From Pleurostoma richardsiae (Eukaryota; Ascomycota; Sordariomycetes; Calosphaeriales; Pleurostomataceae), in the NCBI GenBank assembly GCA_030052745.1, contig JANBVO010000022.1, positions 62,001 to 126,000 of the forward strand: a stretch of DNA of 64,000 nucleotides. The letters are read 5' to 3'. The notes beneath the pieces are model-generated. The model did not search any database and had not been told where the DNA came from. It saw nothing but the letters and a program-made list of their open reading frames with translations. Of the stretch, positions 45,837 to 56,871 are shown piece after piece. Position 1 is the stretch's first letter; the number at the start of each line of letters is the position of its first letter. The translations under genes and the position numbers were made by a program.

Positions 45837-48152
45837 TCAGGTGTTGACCTTCGCTGGGGCCCAGTTCCAGAGCCATTCTCTCGCCTTGTCCGCATCGGCT
45901 CCCTCACTCTCGCATGCTGCCACGCACCACTCGATGTCCCATATCCCTTCTTGGGCGAGAGCGTTGGCAACCGCGCGCCTCTTTTGGCCACCCTCATCCA
46001 CGCAGAAATGTAGGGGTTTGCTCTCGTCAGCAATCTCAGCCAGCAGCGGCTTTACAAGGGGTAGTGTGGCCGCGGCACCTCCGCTGCCGGCTAGGGGCTC
46101 AACGCCCAAATTCCTCCGGCCCGTCTTGCACCACTCGTTGGCGCACCAGCTCTTACCGCACCCGGTCATCAGCTGCGTCAGATACCGGCGTTCGATCCGG
46201 CGACGTAGAGCCCTGCCCTCAGGGTCGTGCATAGACACGTAGAGGGGGCCAAAGCAGATAGAGCAGAGACCAAGCTCGTTGCCCGGCCCTTGGCCCATGC
46301 GCGTTCCAGCACCAACCTGGCCCCGAGGCCCGACCCCGTGGAGGGTACGGCCGCACAGCTCATCCCGGCAAATATCAGGCTTAAGGCGACCCTTTTTATC
46401 CAGTTCGTGGTGTGCCAGGTGCGCAGCCATGTCTCGGAGTCGCACGATGGCGCCACAGAGGTGGCAGTCCGTCGTTCGGGATCCATCGGCACGTTCATGC
46501 GCGGTAAGGCCCGTGAGTGCTGTCTCGGCCTCGGAGGACGGGTCCGTCGGGTCGCCTTCTTGGGCAACTTCTAGGTGACAGAAGCGGCACAGAATCAGTT
46601 TTGCAGGACACACCGTAGTTCTGTGCTGGGCCAGAAGAGGCAGCGAGGGGAATGTCTGCACCGGGCCGCAGGACGGGCAGGCGCGAGGAGTGTGGAAGAT
46701 GGCATCGTGCTTGGCTCGGCTTCCAGGAGTGCTTCCATATCCGTCGCCAAACTCACAGTGCCAATGGTCCGTCCACTCGGGTGACTGCTTCCGGAAAACG
46801 TTCTTGCAGTGGGGGCAGACAATATTGTTCCGTAGGCAGAAATTCTCATGTAGGACCATGGTGCGTTTGGGGACCCATTGCAAGCAGTTCGCACATTGCT
46901 CGTCGTCTGGTGATCTGGACTGGCTGTTGAAATCACCTGTTTTCCGTTCCAGGTCCTCGTCGCTCGGCACTGCTATTGTAGCCCGCAGTTTGTACCTACA
47001 GGGACGCGCATCCGATACCACGCCAGGCCCCGAATAGCCATGGACGGATATTAGCAGACTTTCCGCACCGTCTAGCGCGGCATCATGAGATGTGATTGTT
47101 AAGCGCTTGGCTCCGTTTGACGAGGTGGAAAAATCCGCAAACACATGCTCAAAATCTCGTGGCCGCACACGTTGCCGCGTAGATTTTGGGCTGACGAACA
47201 GATCGATTTCTTGCCCAGATTCGATGCCACTTAGCTCGATCGAGAGGCCACAGCTCCGGTCCCATGAGGACAGTTCGTAATCAGCGTACTCAGCAGGCAG
47301 CACCTGCCCCTCGATGGGCTTCCAGATATCTAGGAGCCCGCCAACCGAGCTGCCACTTGCCTTACCGGGAGCCGTCTGCGCCTTTGCTACGATCTGCCTG
47401 ATGGTCTCCCTTGCCTGCTCCTCGTTCAAAGCTTCAATATCGACCACCAAATCCGTGTCCACAACGCATATGCCATCTCCTCCTGGCTCGAACTTGTCGA
47501 TTAGGAACCGGAAATTCTCGCCCTTGACGCCTCGCACTGATAGCATTGTGTCCTTGGTAAGGGTAGTGAAGGATCCCCGAAGATGACGCTCAAGGAGAGA
47601 CTTCCAGTCGTCGGGATTGTAACCGGCCTCGAGCGGGCGCAGCCGCACATATGTCCCTTTTGGCAGCAATCTCGAATCGACCGTGATGGTTATATTCGTA
47701 GAATGGCGCGCATCGCCCTGAGGCGCCAAATCGACAGCGTCTGCCGCACTTGTCGCTTCCCTGGAAGCTGACTTTTCAATGCCAAGAGCCTCAGACAGGT
47801 AAGGGCTCAATATGATCTGGTTCTCCTCCGCAGAGAACTCTCGGATTCCGGCATACACGATTTTGCCGTTGGTTGTGTTGACGAGGCGGAACATGAGAGG
47901 GTTTGGGAGTTGGCCGACAAAGCCGGCGAGGGAGTCGCCAAAGTCAGGACGACGAGAGTACAAGTAGGGGTTCGAAGCATCATAGCCGGTGCCGAAGCCT
48001 GTCGGGTGCCTTGTCGACTCGGCAAGGAGCTGCTCGAGAGCAGACTGCGGCAGAAGAATCTTGTCGCCTTCCAGCTGCTTCGACGGTGTAGTGGAGGGCG
48101 GCACAACTGTGAAGGAGGCGGACCATGCCAGAGATATCGGTGGGTCTGCCAT
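45837..48152 (-). CDS. UFD1-fold, TRAF-type zinc finger and AZUL-like protein
   Basis: Single-exon gene for 771 residues from ATG at 48152 (MADPPISLAW). The N-terminal 200 residues have a UFD1-type double-psi barrel look (GDKILLPQSALEQLL, PLMFRLVN, GTYVRLRPLEAGYNPDDW). A middle region of about 200 residues is beta-rich. A Cys/His-rich section follows (CANCLQWVPKRTMVLHENFC, CPHCKNVF, CPAKLILCRFC, CHLCGAIVRLRDMAAHLAHH), like TRAF-type fingers. Near the end, YLTQLMTGCGKSWCANEWC resembles the AZUL zinc finger of UBE3A, and a UBA-like tail (CVAACESEGADADKAREWL) closes it. Known homologues are called ubiquitin fusion degradation proteins. A p97/Cdc48 or proteasome-linked ubiquitin role is inferred. 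It is head-to-head with the F-box-like gene. Confidence 0.82.
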   Translation of the reverse strand: MADPPISLAWSASFTVVPPSTTPSKQLEGDKILLPQSALEQLLAESTRHPTGFGTGYDASNPYLYSRRPDFGDSLAGFVGQLPNPLMFRLVNTTNGKIVYAGIREFSAEENQIILSPYLSEALGIEKSASREATSAADAVDLAPQGDARHSTNITITVDSRLLPKGTYVRLRPLEAGYNPDDWKSLLERHLRGSFTTLTKDTMLSVRGVKGENFRFLIDKFEPGGDGICVVDTDLVVDIEALNEEQARETIRQIVAKAQTAPGKASGSSVGGLLDIWKPIEGQVLPAEYADYELSSWDRSCGLSIELSGIESGQEIDLFVSPKSTRQRVRPRDFEHVFADFSTSSNGAKRLTITSHDAALDGAESLLISVHGYSGPGVVSDARPCRYKLRATIAVPSDEDLERKTGDFNSQSRSPDDEQCANCLQWVPKRTMVLHENFCLRNNIVCPHCKNVFRKQSPEWTDHWHCEFGDGYGSTPGSRAKHDAIFHTPRACPSCGPVQTFPSLPLLAQHRTTVCPAKLILCRFCHLEVAQEGDPTDPSSEAETALTGLTAHERADGSRTTDCHLCGAIVRLRDMAAHLAHHELDKKGRLKPDICRDELCGRTLHGVGPRGQVGAGTRMGQGPGNELGLCSICFGPLYVSMHDPEGRALRRRIERRYLTQLMTGCGKSWCANEWCKTGRRNLGVEPLAGSGGAAATLPLVKPLLAEIADESKPLHFCVDEGGQKRRAVANALAQEGIWDIEWCVAACESEGADADKAREWLWNWAPAKVNT

Positions 48153-49241
48153 GTTCACTGAGGGCAAGATACAGGGTAAGCGAGACGGACAATCAAGGTC
48201 GACGGAGGGCGAGGACGATCTTGGAGAGCGTGAACGCAGAGGGTTGGGGTTTACTTGTTTTAACGTGCCGGAAGATAAGAGACTGACTGTTCCGTATACG
48301 AGTTCGCAAAGAAGAAACTGGACTGCGACGTGCCATAAGTTATCGGCAGAAAAGTCGAGTCACAAGATATCAAACACTTCAAGCCCCCAAGCCGCCATCT
48401 TGGGAAGTGCTTGACTCTATAGCTTGCTCAGTCAGCTTGGTTCTCCTCGATTCCATCCCCTTGGACCAGTCGATCACGGTGACCTCACTGAGGCCCCGGC
48501 CTCCCGTTGGACGGAGTTATTGGTTCCGATGCTCCGATACCAGGAATACTGGCCAGGAGTACCCCTGCCAAGGTAAGGTATCCATATCTAGGTACCCAGG
48601 TACCTTAGACAAGTACCTAAGGTAGCTTAAGTGCAGTTACTGTATGTAGGTAGGTGCCTTAGCTAAAGTACCTAGGTACCTAGGTCCCTGATTGGGTTAT
48701 ACAGAATACATGCCGCACTGTACTCCGTACTCCGTACCGTATGTTTCTCGGCCGATCAGCGCTAAATGCGGCTAGCCTAGAGTACTCGAACGGGATCACA
48801 GAGCTGCCAGCAGCATTACGACCGCCTCATCAGCCAAGCACCCCGCGGTCCTGCAGGCCAAGAGCGCAAGCTGTGGAAGGCGAGGCTGGCTCCTCTCGCT
48901 TGCGGGTTGATGCACATATACTACAGTACACCGCCAAAGTTGCATCCCTATCTCCTACGGACACTTGCATGTCTCGTCTCATCTTCCAGGCCGTCTAGCG
49001 GGCTTGCGTGTCCGTCCGTATCCCGTCCGCTCATCTTCAGCCTCATCTGGTGGCCTGATTCTTCAAGGCGCTTAAGCAAGCCCTGACCGCGTTAACCTGC
49101 TGCGTTGATAATTCACCGTCCACCCTCGACCCTTATCGGCGTCCCGGAAAGGCCACCGATTGATCTAAAGCCGACCTGGCCTACCTGGTGCCGCTGCCGC
49201 TGCCGCTGCTGGAACGTGTAATCTCCGGTGTGACCACTGCG
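48153..49241. promoter_or_regulatory. Bidirectional promoter, UFD1-like / F-box-like
   Basis: About 1.1 kb separates the divergent starts. It carries the densest TAGGTACC cluster in the window (about 48571-48690) followed at once by repeated CTCCGTACTCCGTACCGTA. No other gene is seen. Confidence 0.6.
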
Positions 49242-51329
49242 ATGACGGTCGTCACGCTCGACCATGAAATCCCAAACGACGTCGAGGACCGGACGCTGCT
49301 CCGGCTGCTCTCCAACCATCTGATTCTGTCCCATACTGTTCCCTACCTTCCCGTGTCCGCCATCCTGGCACTCGCCGCCTCCTCCCGCAGCTTCCGCGGG
49401 TTGATTTATCACAATCCAAACGTCTTCCGCCATCTCGACCTGACCCAAGTCCGGAGAGCCCAGTTCGACGTCGAGCCCATCGACCATGGCGGAGAGATCT
49501 GGCGCAACGTCCAGATAGACGAAAATCTTACCGAAGACGAGTGAGTCCGGCCCAATGTCTCTGTATTCCTCTGTGTACCGCATTTCCTTGGCCTCCCTCG
49601 CGATACCCGGCCTGGCTGACCCTCCTCGTGCATTGTCCAGCTTCTATTCTGGGCCGCTCCGCGGCGTTTTCTCAACGCTTCGCCGTCATCACATTCTCCG
49701 CGATGTGTCGACTCTAGTCCTTGATGGACTCTCTGTTACAGCGGAGCTTGTCCACGACATCATTACCGATCCTGCCTTCGCCGTGCGTCTTCTCTCCCTC
49801 CGCGATGTGAAGAACCTCAACGAGCGCAGGCTCCGCGGCGCGCTTCAGACAGCTTCCCGCCCCAGTCGTCCCGATGGCACTCCCAGGCTCAAAGGGCTTT
49901 ACATCTTCGGCGCCAGAGGATCCCCTACTACCGTCACGCAGGGGCATCCCTTCATCGGCAATAGGAGCGGGACAATCGGCGCCGGCTGGAATCAGCGGTC
50001 TCAGCAGGCTCTCACCACGTCCTTAGCCGAGGAAGAAGACGACGACGCCTGGTACGTCCGTCGCGGACGGATGCTCCTACGGCCCATCTCTTCAGAATGG
50101 GCTCTTACTCTCATGGCCTGCGCCGGCATCGTAGCCTTCGACGCTGTGCTGTGCCAAGGCCCGAGGCATCTGAACTCGCCTGTCTTCGGCAAGTTCCGTG
50201 TCCTCACAGGTAATCCCGGATCCTCTCCGGATCCCGACCCGCCGTCACAGTGGGCTGTTGCCACACACTCACTCGATGGCTGCGCCGGCTGTGGCTCCGC
50301 TCCAGAGGGCTGGACGGTCTGGGGTGAGACGCGGGATGGGGAGGCGGAGATGAGTTACTTCCCTTTGCTCGCCCCCCCACCGCTGCATTCCAGCAACGTC
50401 AAGGCCGCATGCTGTCCGACGGGTTTCAGCCCTCAGTCGAGGCGGCCGGCGGCCCCGATAAGTTCAAAGAGAGGCAAACAGTCACAGCTCGCTCGCTTCA
50501 TCCCTCGCTGCATCGAATGTCTCAGGGACCGGTACTGCTGGGGATGCAACAAGTGGTGGTGCGAAGCGTGTTTTTTGGTCCAAGCGCCGGGCGCTGACCA
50601 TGGCGGGCTCTCCTACAAGGTACGGGATGGTCTCTGCACAGATTGCTGGGTCAAGGACACCGAGTACAGGTTACACATGTAGGAGAGGGTGCAGCCGCAA
50701 CTGCCAACGCTGAGAAGAGACACTTTGGTCCAGTCTACCGATGGACCAGTCCCCTACTCCCAGCGTCCCACAACACCAGACCGATGAAAATGTATGCTTC
50801 CAACTCCCCGTTGCGGCTGCTCGGAGACTCCATAGGTCCCGCCACCCTCTCCCTTCCTCTGCTGTGGTTAACACCACGGGCTCGGTCCTCCTTTGCCAGA
50901 CGTTTTAACGGTCGCTTTGCTGACACTAAGAGACAGACCTGCGTCCTCCGAAGCTGCTGGGAATGCGGCCCTAGCGTGAGTCTAGCCCGCTCGCTTGCTT
51001 CTCCGCGCATGCTCTTGTTTACACCGCGTCCTGAATAAGCTCGCTGACTCGACTTGACAGTGTCATGACTGCATCGAGCGCATGCAACGGACATGTCGAA
51101 GCTGCTGCGGCGGCTATTGCATCATCCACAACGAGGGCTCGACACTTACTAGGGTGAGTTAGCCAACGGACGCTTCATAATGGAAGAACGCAATATGCTA
51201 ACCACTCGCTCATCCAGTGTGACTGTATGCTTGCACCCCCTGCTCTCAATCACTGTCTCTGACCCGCGACGTGCTAAATCTACTGCAGGGTGTTCTGGTC
51301 GCGGTCGCAGGATCAGAGAGCTCTACTGA
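49242..51329 (+). CDS. F-box-like, Cys-rich protein with 7-nt exon
   Basis: Six exons (49242-49540, 49641-50669, 50933-50975, 51061-51153, 51218-51224, 51289-51329) give 503 residues. Residues 20-70 look like an F-box (LPVSAILALAASSRSFRGLI, NPNVFRHLDL), the Skp1-binding module of SCF ubiquitin ligases. The middle is a leucine-rich, weakly conserved stretch (ILRDVSTLVLDGL). The C-terminus is strongly Cys-rich: CIECLRDRYCWGCNKWWCEAC, CTDCW, then SCWECGP, CHDCIERMQRTCRSCCGGYC and CDWCSGRGRR, suggesting several zinc sites. The exon at 51218-51224 is only 7 nt (TGTGACT), and splicing across it gives CDWC. The 263-bp intron 50670-50932 starts GTTACA and is the least certain junction. Confidence 0.75.
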
Positions 51330-52939
51330 GGAGAGCCTCTAGAGAGGCAGTAACGCTCCGCCAGACGGACCAAGGACTGCGTGTCCAAAGTCTCCGACGC
51401 GACTGGGATTGTGGTTACCGTACAGGCACACGGGCTATGGCCAATGGTAACCCCTTCCCGGCCTAGAAAGGCATCTCCGCTCCCCCTTGGTCTCCACAGC
51501 TGTACTCGCCTTGTTTCTTTCCTTCCTTTTCTCCTTTTGCATACTGCGGATACGTCGGACGATCATGATTAAGGTACATGGTGTTTTGGTGGCCAGGACA
51601 GGCAACAGTGACTCGATATTTCCTCAAGCATGGCATTTGCGCGTAGCCCTTCTGGTCGTGGACCGCGCAGGCATGTCCAGAGGCAGAGGCTGGCGCGGCG
51701 ATTCTTTCGATACCCCTCAGTACTACTGCTTGCCGGCTTGGAAGGTATGTCTGCGGAGGCCGGTTTCCTCTTTTTCTCCCTCCCAGCTCCCTTTTCTAGT
51801 ATCTGGAAGTCTGTCCCAGGAGTCTAGAAGCTTCTTTGGGGGATCGATGCTGTTAATACATAGTTACGAAATAACAACACCAGAGGATTCGATGCCGACC
51901 TCGGCACACACACCTTACCTGGCCCGTACTCGGCCTCCATGCATGGTTGTGTCTTGTGTCAAATTTTACTCTTTCGCTTCCGCGTATTCAGCCAGCCTCC
52001 CTTTAGCTGGAGTATGAGGCCTGCATTTCATCTCTTGTCCGCTGGCGAGTTCCCCCTGCATGTGCATGCAGGCTCCTGCTACTCTGCTCGAATAGCACCT
52101 GCGCGTCTCGGAAGGTGACATTGCAAAAAATGCTGGGGCATGATACTGCCAAGCGCCCCTAGAGCAGGGGTTGGAGAATAAACATCTACCCGCCTCTCTC
52201 CGGTGCTGTGCACTTGACACTACCGGACAGGAGCCTCACTCCGCAGAGCCCCATTGCTGTCAAGGCGTGTCGGCAAAACCAATATAATTGGTTCCCCTTG
52301 ATTGGCTTCCGCAACCGTTGATGGGTTGGACGTTGGCGGGCCTAATTCCTCCCCCTCTCCCCCTGGCATTGAAGCTGACGACGCCCATCCTCGCTCCCGG
52401 TGGTCCCCCCACAATCCGGAGGGTTGATTGCGAACCCTCGTCCAGCAAGCCTGTCTCTTGCCGTTGGACGTGCTTCTCAGGGCCAATCACAGTCGTAGCA
52501 TTTGTAACCGTCGGCGGAATTCAGAACTCTCCAATTAGCAGGCCGGCAGGGTAAACGGAATGGCGTCGGCACTGGAGCTGTAGATCGTCCTTGACGACAT
52601 TCATGCAGGCCGGGGAAACTCCCTAAAGTGGGATACCATACCTGAACATAGGGGGCGTTCTCCATGGACGTTACCTTCGCTATGGACTAAACCTCTTGGC
52701 AGGATGTCGTTGACGACGACTTCTAGGCGACGGGGAAAGAGGGAGAGCTGGTGTTGCCGCGAACGTATATAAGTTGTCAGACGACATGCTCTCCTGGACA
52801 GCGGACTCTTCCTGGTATCGCACCCTGCCTCGCACGACTTGCATACAGCTGTGTCGCTCATCTTCATTGATTCATCAGCTACACCCGTTTCAGACAATAA
52901 CAGGCAACATCTTGGCTTCGCGTCGTCGAGGCTGGCATT
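51330..52939. other. Gene-free region
   Basis: About 1.6 kb between the F-box-like gene and the dioxygenase. A 176-codon open frame at 51487-52017 has a hydrophobic start but no family resemblance and no coding-like composition. The last 200 bp are the dioxygenase promoter. Confidence 0.5.
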
Positions 52940-54270
52940 ATGCACTTCTCTACCATCATCGCAGGCGCTCTGGCAGCTGTAGCAGTCACGGCACATCCGG
53001 GGCATGACCATCATCAAGAGATGGAGGAACGCCGTGCCATGCTGCAGCATACCCGCAGGGACCTAGGCCACTGCATGGCCAAGATGAAGGCTCGCGGCCT
53101 CGAGGGCCGGTCGCTAAAGCGCCGCTCAACAAAGACCACCAACCTGACGAAGAACAGGGGCCTCAAGGGTATGCCGAGTCCATCAGACGCGGCAAATGGA
53201 GTCACCTGCGACTAACAAGGGAGGACAGAACGTGATCTCACCAGCTTGCTCAACGTGTCCCATGAGTCAACTGAGTCCTATAGCCTCAGCACCCCTGAGA
53301 CGACCATCTTCGCGAGCAACAACTCGTGCGTTCTGAGCCCTGAGGTCACAGAAGGGCCCTATTGTGAGTACCAGCTATTTGAGAGAGACAAAGTGCAGAC
53401 GGACAGCTGCACCCTTGACAAAATATGCTAACTGAGACGGTCCACGCGCAGATGTCTCCGGCGAATACATCCGCCAGAATATTGTTGAGAGCCAGGAGGG
53501 TGTCCCGATGACCATCGAGCTGCAGGTTCTCGACGTCGAGACCTGCGAGCCAGTAGACGGCGAGCTTCTAGAGATATGGCGTGCGTATTACCATAATACT
53601 TCCTCCCACCTTGTGACCTCTTGCTGGCCACGTACCAGCGGACATTCGGTTGACATTCGACGCAGACTGCAACTCGACCGGCGTCTACTCGGGGGTGTCG
53701 GCGTCCGGCAATGGCGCCTCCGACACGGACACATCCAACCTAAATGCGACATTCCTCCGCGGCGTGCAGGAGACGGACTCGGACGGCGTCGCGCAGTTTG
53801 AAACGCTCTTCCCTGGCCATTACACGGGGCGGACGACCCACATCCATGTCATGCTGCACATGAACGCCACGGCGCAGGCCAATGGCACGCTGCTAGACAC
53901 GACGGCATCGCACGTCGGCCAGGTCTTCTTCGACCAGGACTTGATCACATCGGTAGAAGCCACCGAGATCTACGCAACCAACACACAGGAGCTAACAACC
54001 AATGCCGACGACGGCATCCTCTCCGAGGAGGCCGCATCCAGCGACCCTTTCGTTCAGTACGTGCTACTCGGCGACAGCATCGAGGATGGCCTGCTTGCGT
54101 GGCTCGCCTTTGGCGTCAATACTACCTTAAGCAAGTCTGTTAGCGCTGCAGCAACACTCTACGACACCGGCGGCCAGGCTAATGCCAATGCTGGCGTCGT
54201 GGGTGGCCCGGGCGGCGGTTCTCCCCCGAGCGGCTTCCCTAGCAGCACCGCCGTGCCCACCTCCGCCTGA
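52940..54270 (+). CDS. Secreted intradiol ring-cleavage dioxygenase
   Basis: Four exons (52940-53168, 53229-53363, 53452-53580, 53666-54270) give 365 residues. MHFSTIIAGALAAVAVTAHP is a signal peptide, followed by a His/Arg-rich segment. The catalytic domain has EGPYYVSGEYIRQN, EIWHCNSTGVYSGV (rejoined across intron 3), and FPGHYTGRTTHIHV; the Tyr/Tyr/His/His iron ligands are therefore present (GPYY, GHY, HIH). The last 30 residues are Gly/Pro/Ser-rich. The family opens catechols between the two hydroxyls using non-haem Fe(III); secreted fungal forms act on extracellular phenolics, perhaps from lignin or host defence. Introns are 60, 88 and 85 bp. Intact. Confidence 0.92.
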
Positions 54271-54983
54271 GTCAACCTCGATCCTTGGCATTCTAGAGCT
54301 GGCTCTTGGTCAACATGCCACGACGGGCAAGATCTCGTCATTGCGTGAGCTCTGAAAGACATGATTTATGCCCCTCCCCGGTGGTGGAAGCTCAGTTGGC
54401 TGGGAGAGGCGGCACGGCAAGGCAAGGCCCTCAAGTTCTTGTCTCTCGTTCATTATTTGTATATATATCACGTCGTGGAAACACCTGCGTACCTCCAATA
54501 ACGGTCCCTCGCTCTGTAAGCAGCCTTCCCTGGCACGTATGTTTTCGTTATCTCCTACCAAGGTGATTGGTCTTGTTTTGAAGATGACGATAGCACATGT
54601 AGATATTGTAGCGATAACATGCCTCAAGTGTCGGAAGTATCGTCAGAGTCTCTTTGGGTGATTGCTTTTCAGTAGGTGGGTAAACCGACAGGGGCTGGGC
54701 CGAACCCGGCCAACCCGGCCGGTGCACAAACTTGGAGTCCGTCGCCGCGAGAAACGGCATAAGACTGTTTGTTCTCGGAACCGACCAGAACAAAGGCAAA
54801 GCCTAAATAATCACATACCTCGGCTAAAACCTCGGCCGGGACAACGACCACTCCTCGGCTCAAACGTCTGTTTCAAAACCAGCGCAGAGCCGTCCACTTG
54901 CGGCGATCATCGCCCGCTTATTAGACAAGCGGGATCTAACTTGCGCACTGCTCACTACCACCTGGACAGCAGGGCAGAACCCC
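54271..54983. other. Intergenic spacer
   Basis: A 713-bp spacer between two plus-strand genes, holding the dioxygenase 3' end and the hydrolase promoter. No feature recognised. Confidence 0.5.
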
Positions 54984-56411
54984 ATGGCGTCAGCAGTCTT
55001 CGATATCTACGAGCATGTTGTCGAGGGCCAGCATATTCGCGAGTATCCGCGGGCGACGGCCTCCTCGCAAAATGACGTGCTCTTTTTGCATGTAAAGCAG
55101 TACGTGCCCAAGGAGAACAGAAACAGGCACGCGCGACCGGACGACGTCACGATCATCGCAGCTCATGCCAACGGGTTCCCCAAGGTCCGTGGTGCATCTT
55201 CCCTCGCCACGCTCTTCCTCGCCCACCTACTAAGCGATGGGACTCACAGGAACTCTACGAGGCAATGTGGGAGGACCTGTATTGCGCCTCCAAGAGGCAC
55301 AACTTCTGGATCCGGGGTATCTGGATTGCAGACGTCGCCTGGCAGGGACAGAGCGGCATCTTGAATGAGGACGAGCTGGGCAACGATCGTAAGCTGCGAA
55401 TTGCATCTCACAGCCCTTGATTCTGGTTCGATATCTCACAGCCACTCTGCAGCTTCTTGGTATGACCACTCGCGGGATCTGCTGCACATGATCAACCACT
55501 TTCGCAGGGAGATGCCTCGTCCACTCGTCGGCGTCGGCCACTCGTTCGGCGGTAATATCCTGGTAAACCTTGCCTTGTTCCACCCTCGGGTGTTCACAAC
55601 ACTTGTGCTCCTAGATCCTGTGATATTCCCCAGCGTGATGAGACCTGCACCGCTTACTCCAGAGTCCCCCGCCCATCAGTCAACCTTCAGGAGGGACTTC
55701 TGGCCGTCCCGTGAAACTGCCGTCGATGCGTTCACGAAGAACAAGTTCTTTCAGTCGTGGGATGCACGGGTCTTGGCGGCATGGATGGCGTTTGGAATTC
55801 GCAACGTGCCAACGAAACTTCACCCGGATCAGACGGAGGGATTCACACTGTCCACGACGAAGCATCAGGAGGTATTCACCTTTCAGCGGCCACTGTATCA
55901 GGTAGACCCGCATTCTAGCAGGGTATACGTGGAGCGCAGTAAGCTCCCAGATCTCGACCCAGCGACTCCAGCAGAGCTCGACCCAGCCATGGCTCCTTCC
56001 TATCGCCCGGAGGGTCCGTTGACTTTCTCGAGGCTCCGCCACCTTCGACCCAGCGTCCTATACGTCTTCGGAGGCCGCAGCGACATCTCGGGTCCTGAGC
56101 AGAGGAGACAGAAGATGGATACCACGGGTACCGGAGTTGGCGGAAGCGGTGGCACCGCCTGCGGAAGAGTGAAGGAGGTCGTCTTGGAAGCGGCGGGCCA
56201 TCTTGTCGCAATGGAGGCCCCTGGAACATGCGCTGACCACGCCGCAACTTGGATTGGGAGGGAATTGGTGAACTGGAGGGAGGAGGAAGAGGAACACAAC
56301 GCATGGTGCAGGAAAGAACTCCTCGATAAACAGACTTTGGATGCCGTCTGGGTAGAACATGTACGAGCTCAGAAGTTCAATGGCGCAAACAAGTCCAAGT
56401 CGCGGATATGA
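54984..56411 (+). CDS. Alpha/beta hydrolase, AKT2/Lpx1-like
   Basis: Three exons (54984-55184, 55250-55388, 55453-56411) give 432 residues. The hydrolase fold shows VTIIAAHANGFPK (oxyanion strand), nucleophile elbow GVGHSFGGN, LVLLDPV and a late AAGHLVAMEAP carrying the catalytic His. The splice at 55389-55452 gives NDPSWYDHSRDLLHM, typical of the group; the earlier AG at 55434 would break the frame. The closest named relatives I recall are fungal peroxisomal hydrolases and AKT2-type toxin-pathway proteins. The protein ends KSKSRI, whose last three residues resemble a weak PTS1 signal. It could act on acyl or lactone bonds; substrate unknown. No other biosynthetic cluster genes are next to it. 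Intact. Confidence 0.85.
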
Positions 56412-56871
56412 CAATGGCGGACCCAGAGGAAGGGTAGTCAAGGCCTAGGCCAGAATTCCCGGTTTCACATGGATATCCATACGCGTATACACACAGAAAC
56501 TGGGCGGCCATTCGTAATGCACGAAGTAAAGCACTTCATGGAGGGAGATCAATACACCCTGAAGAATAATACGTCGTCTAAGAGAACAACCGCGGCTGAA
56601 GCCATTATGCCCCATACAGGATCCCATAAGGCTCTAGTCACACTCACACGTCCATGCCCTACGGACGCGCTCATCAAATTCTCCTTCGAGTTATCTATGT
56701 AAAGAAATAGCCATGGAGCTCGATCCAAAACGTATCGGAATAGCCAACTCCCCTATTGAGCCTGAGCCGTCGTCCAAAACAGATCCTACGTTAGCCGTTC
56801 AACGAGATATATTTCTAGTTAGACAGCGGTCCACCCAGATGTCAGCGCCTTCAAATCTCACTGTCAAACTT
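56412..56871. other. Intergenic spacer
   Basis: A 460-bp spacer between the hydrolase stop and the 3' end of the decayed laccase gene; nothing recognised. Confidence 0.5.

Noticed and set aside
51487-52017. 176-codon frame with hydrophobic start
   Set aside because: No family resemblance, no splice partner, and composition like the surrounding non-coding DNA.
55389-55443. Earlier acceptor (ATCTCACAG) for hydrolase intron 2
   Set aside because: It puts the next exon out of frame; the CTGCAG at 55452 restores NDPSWYDH.
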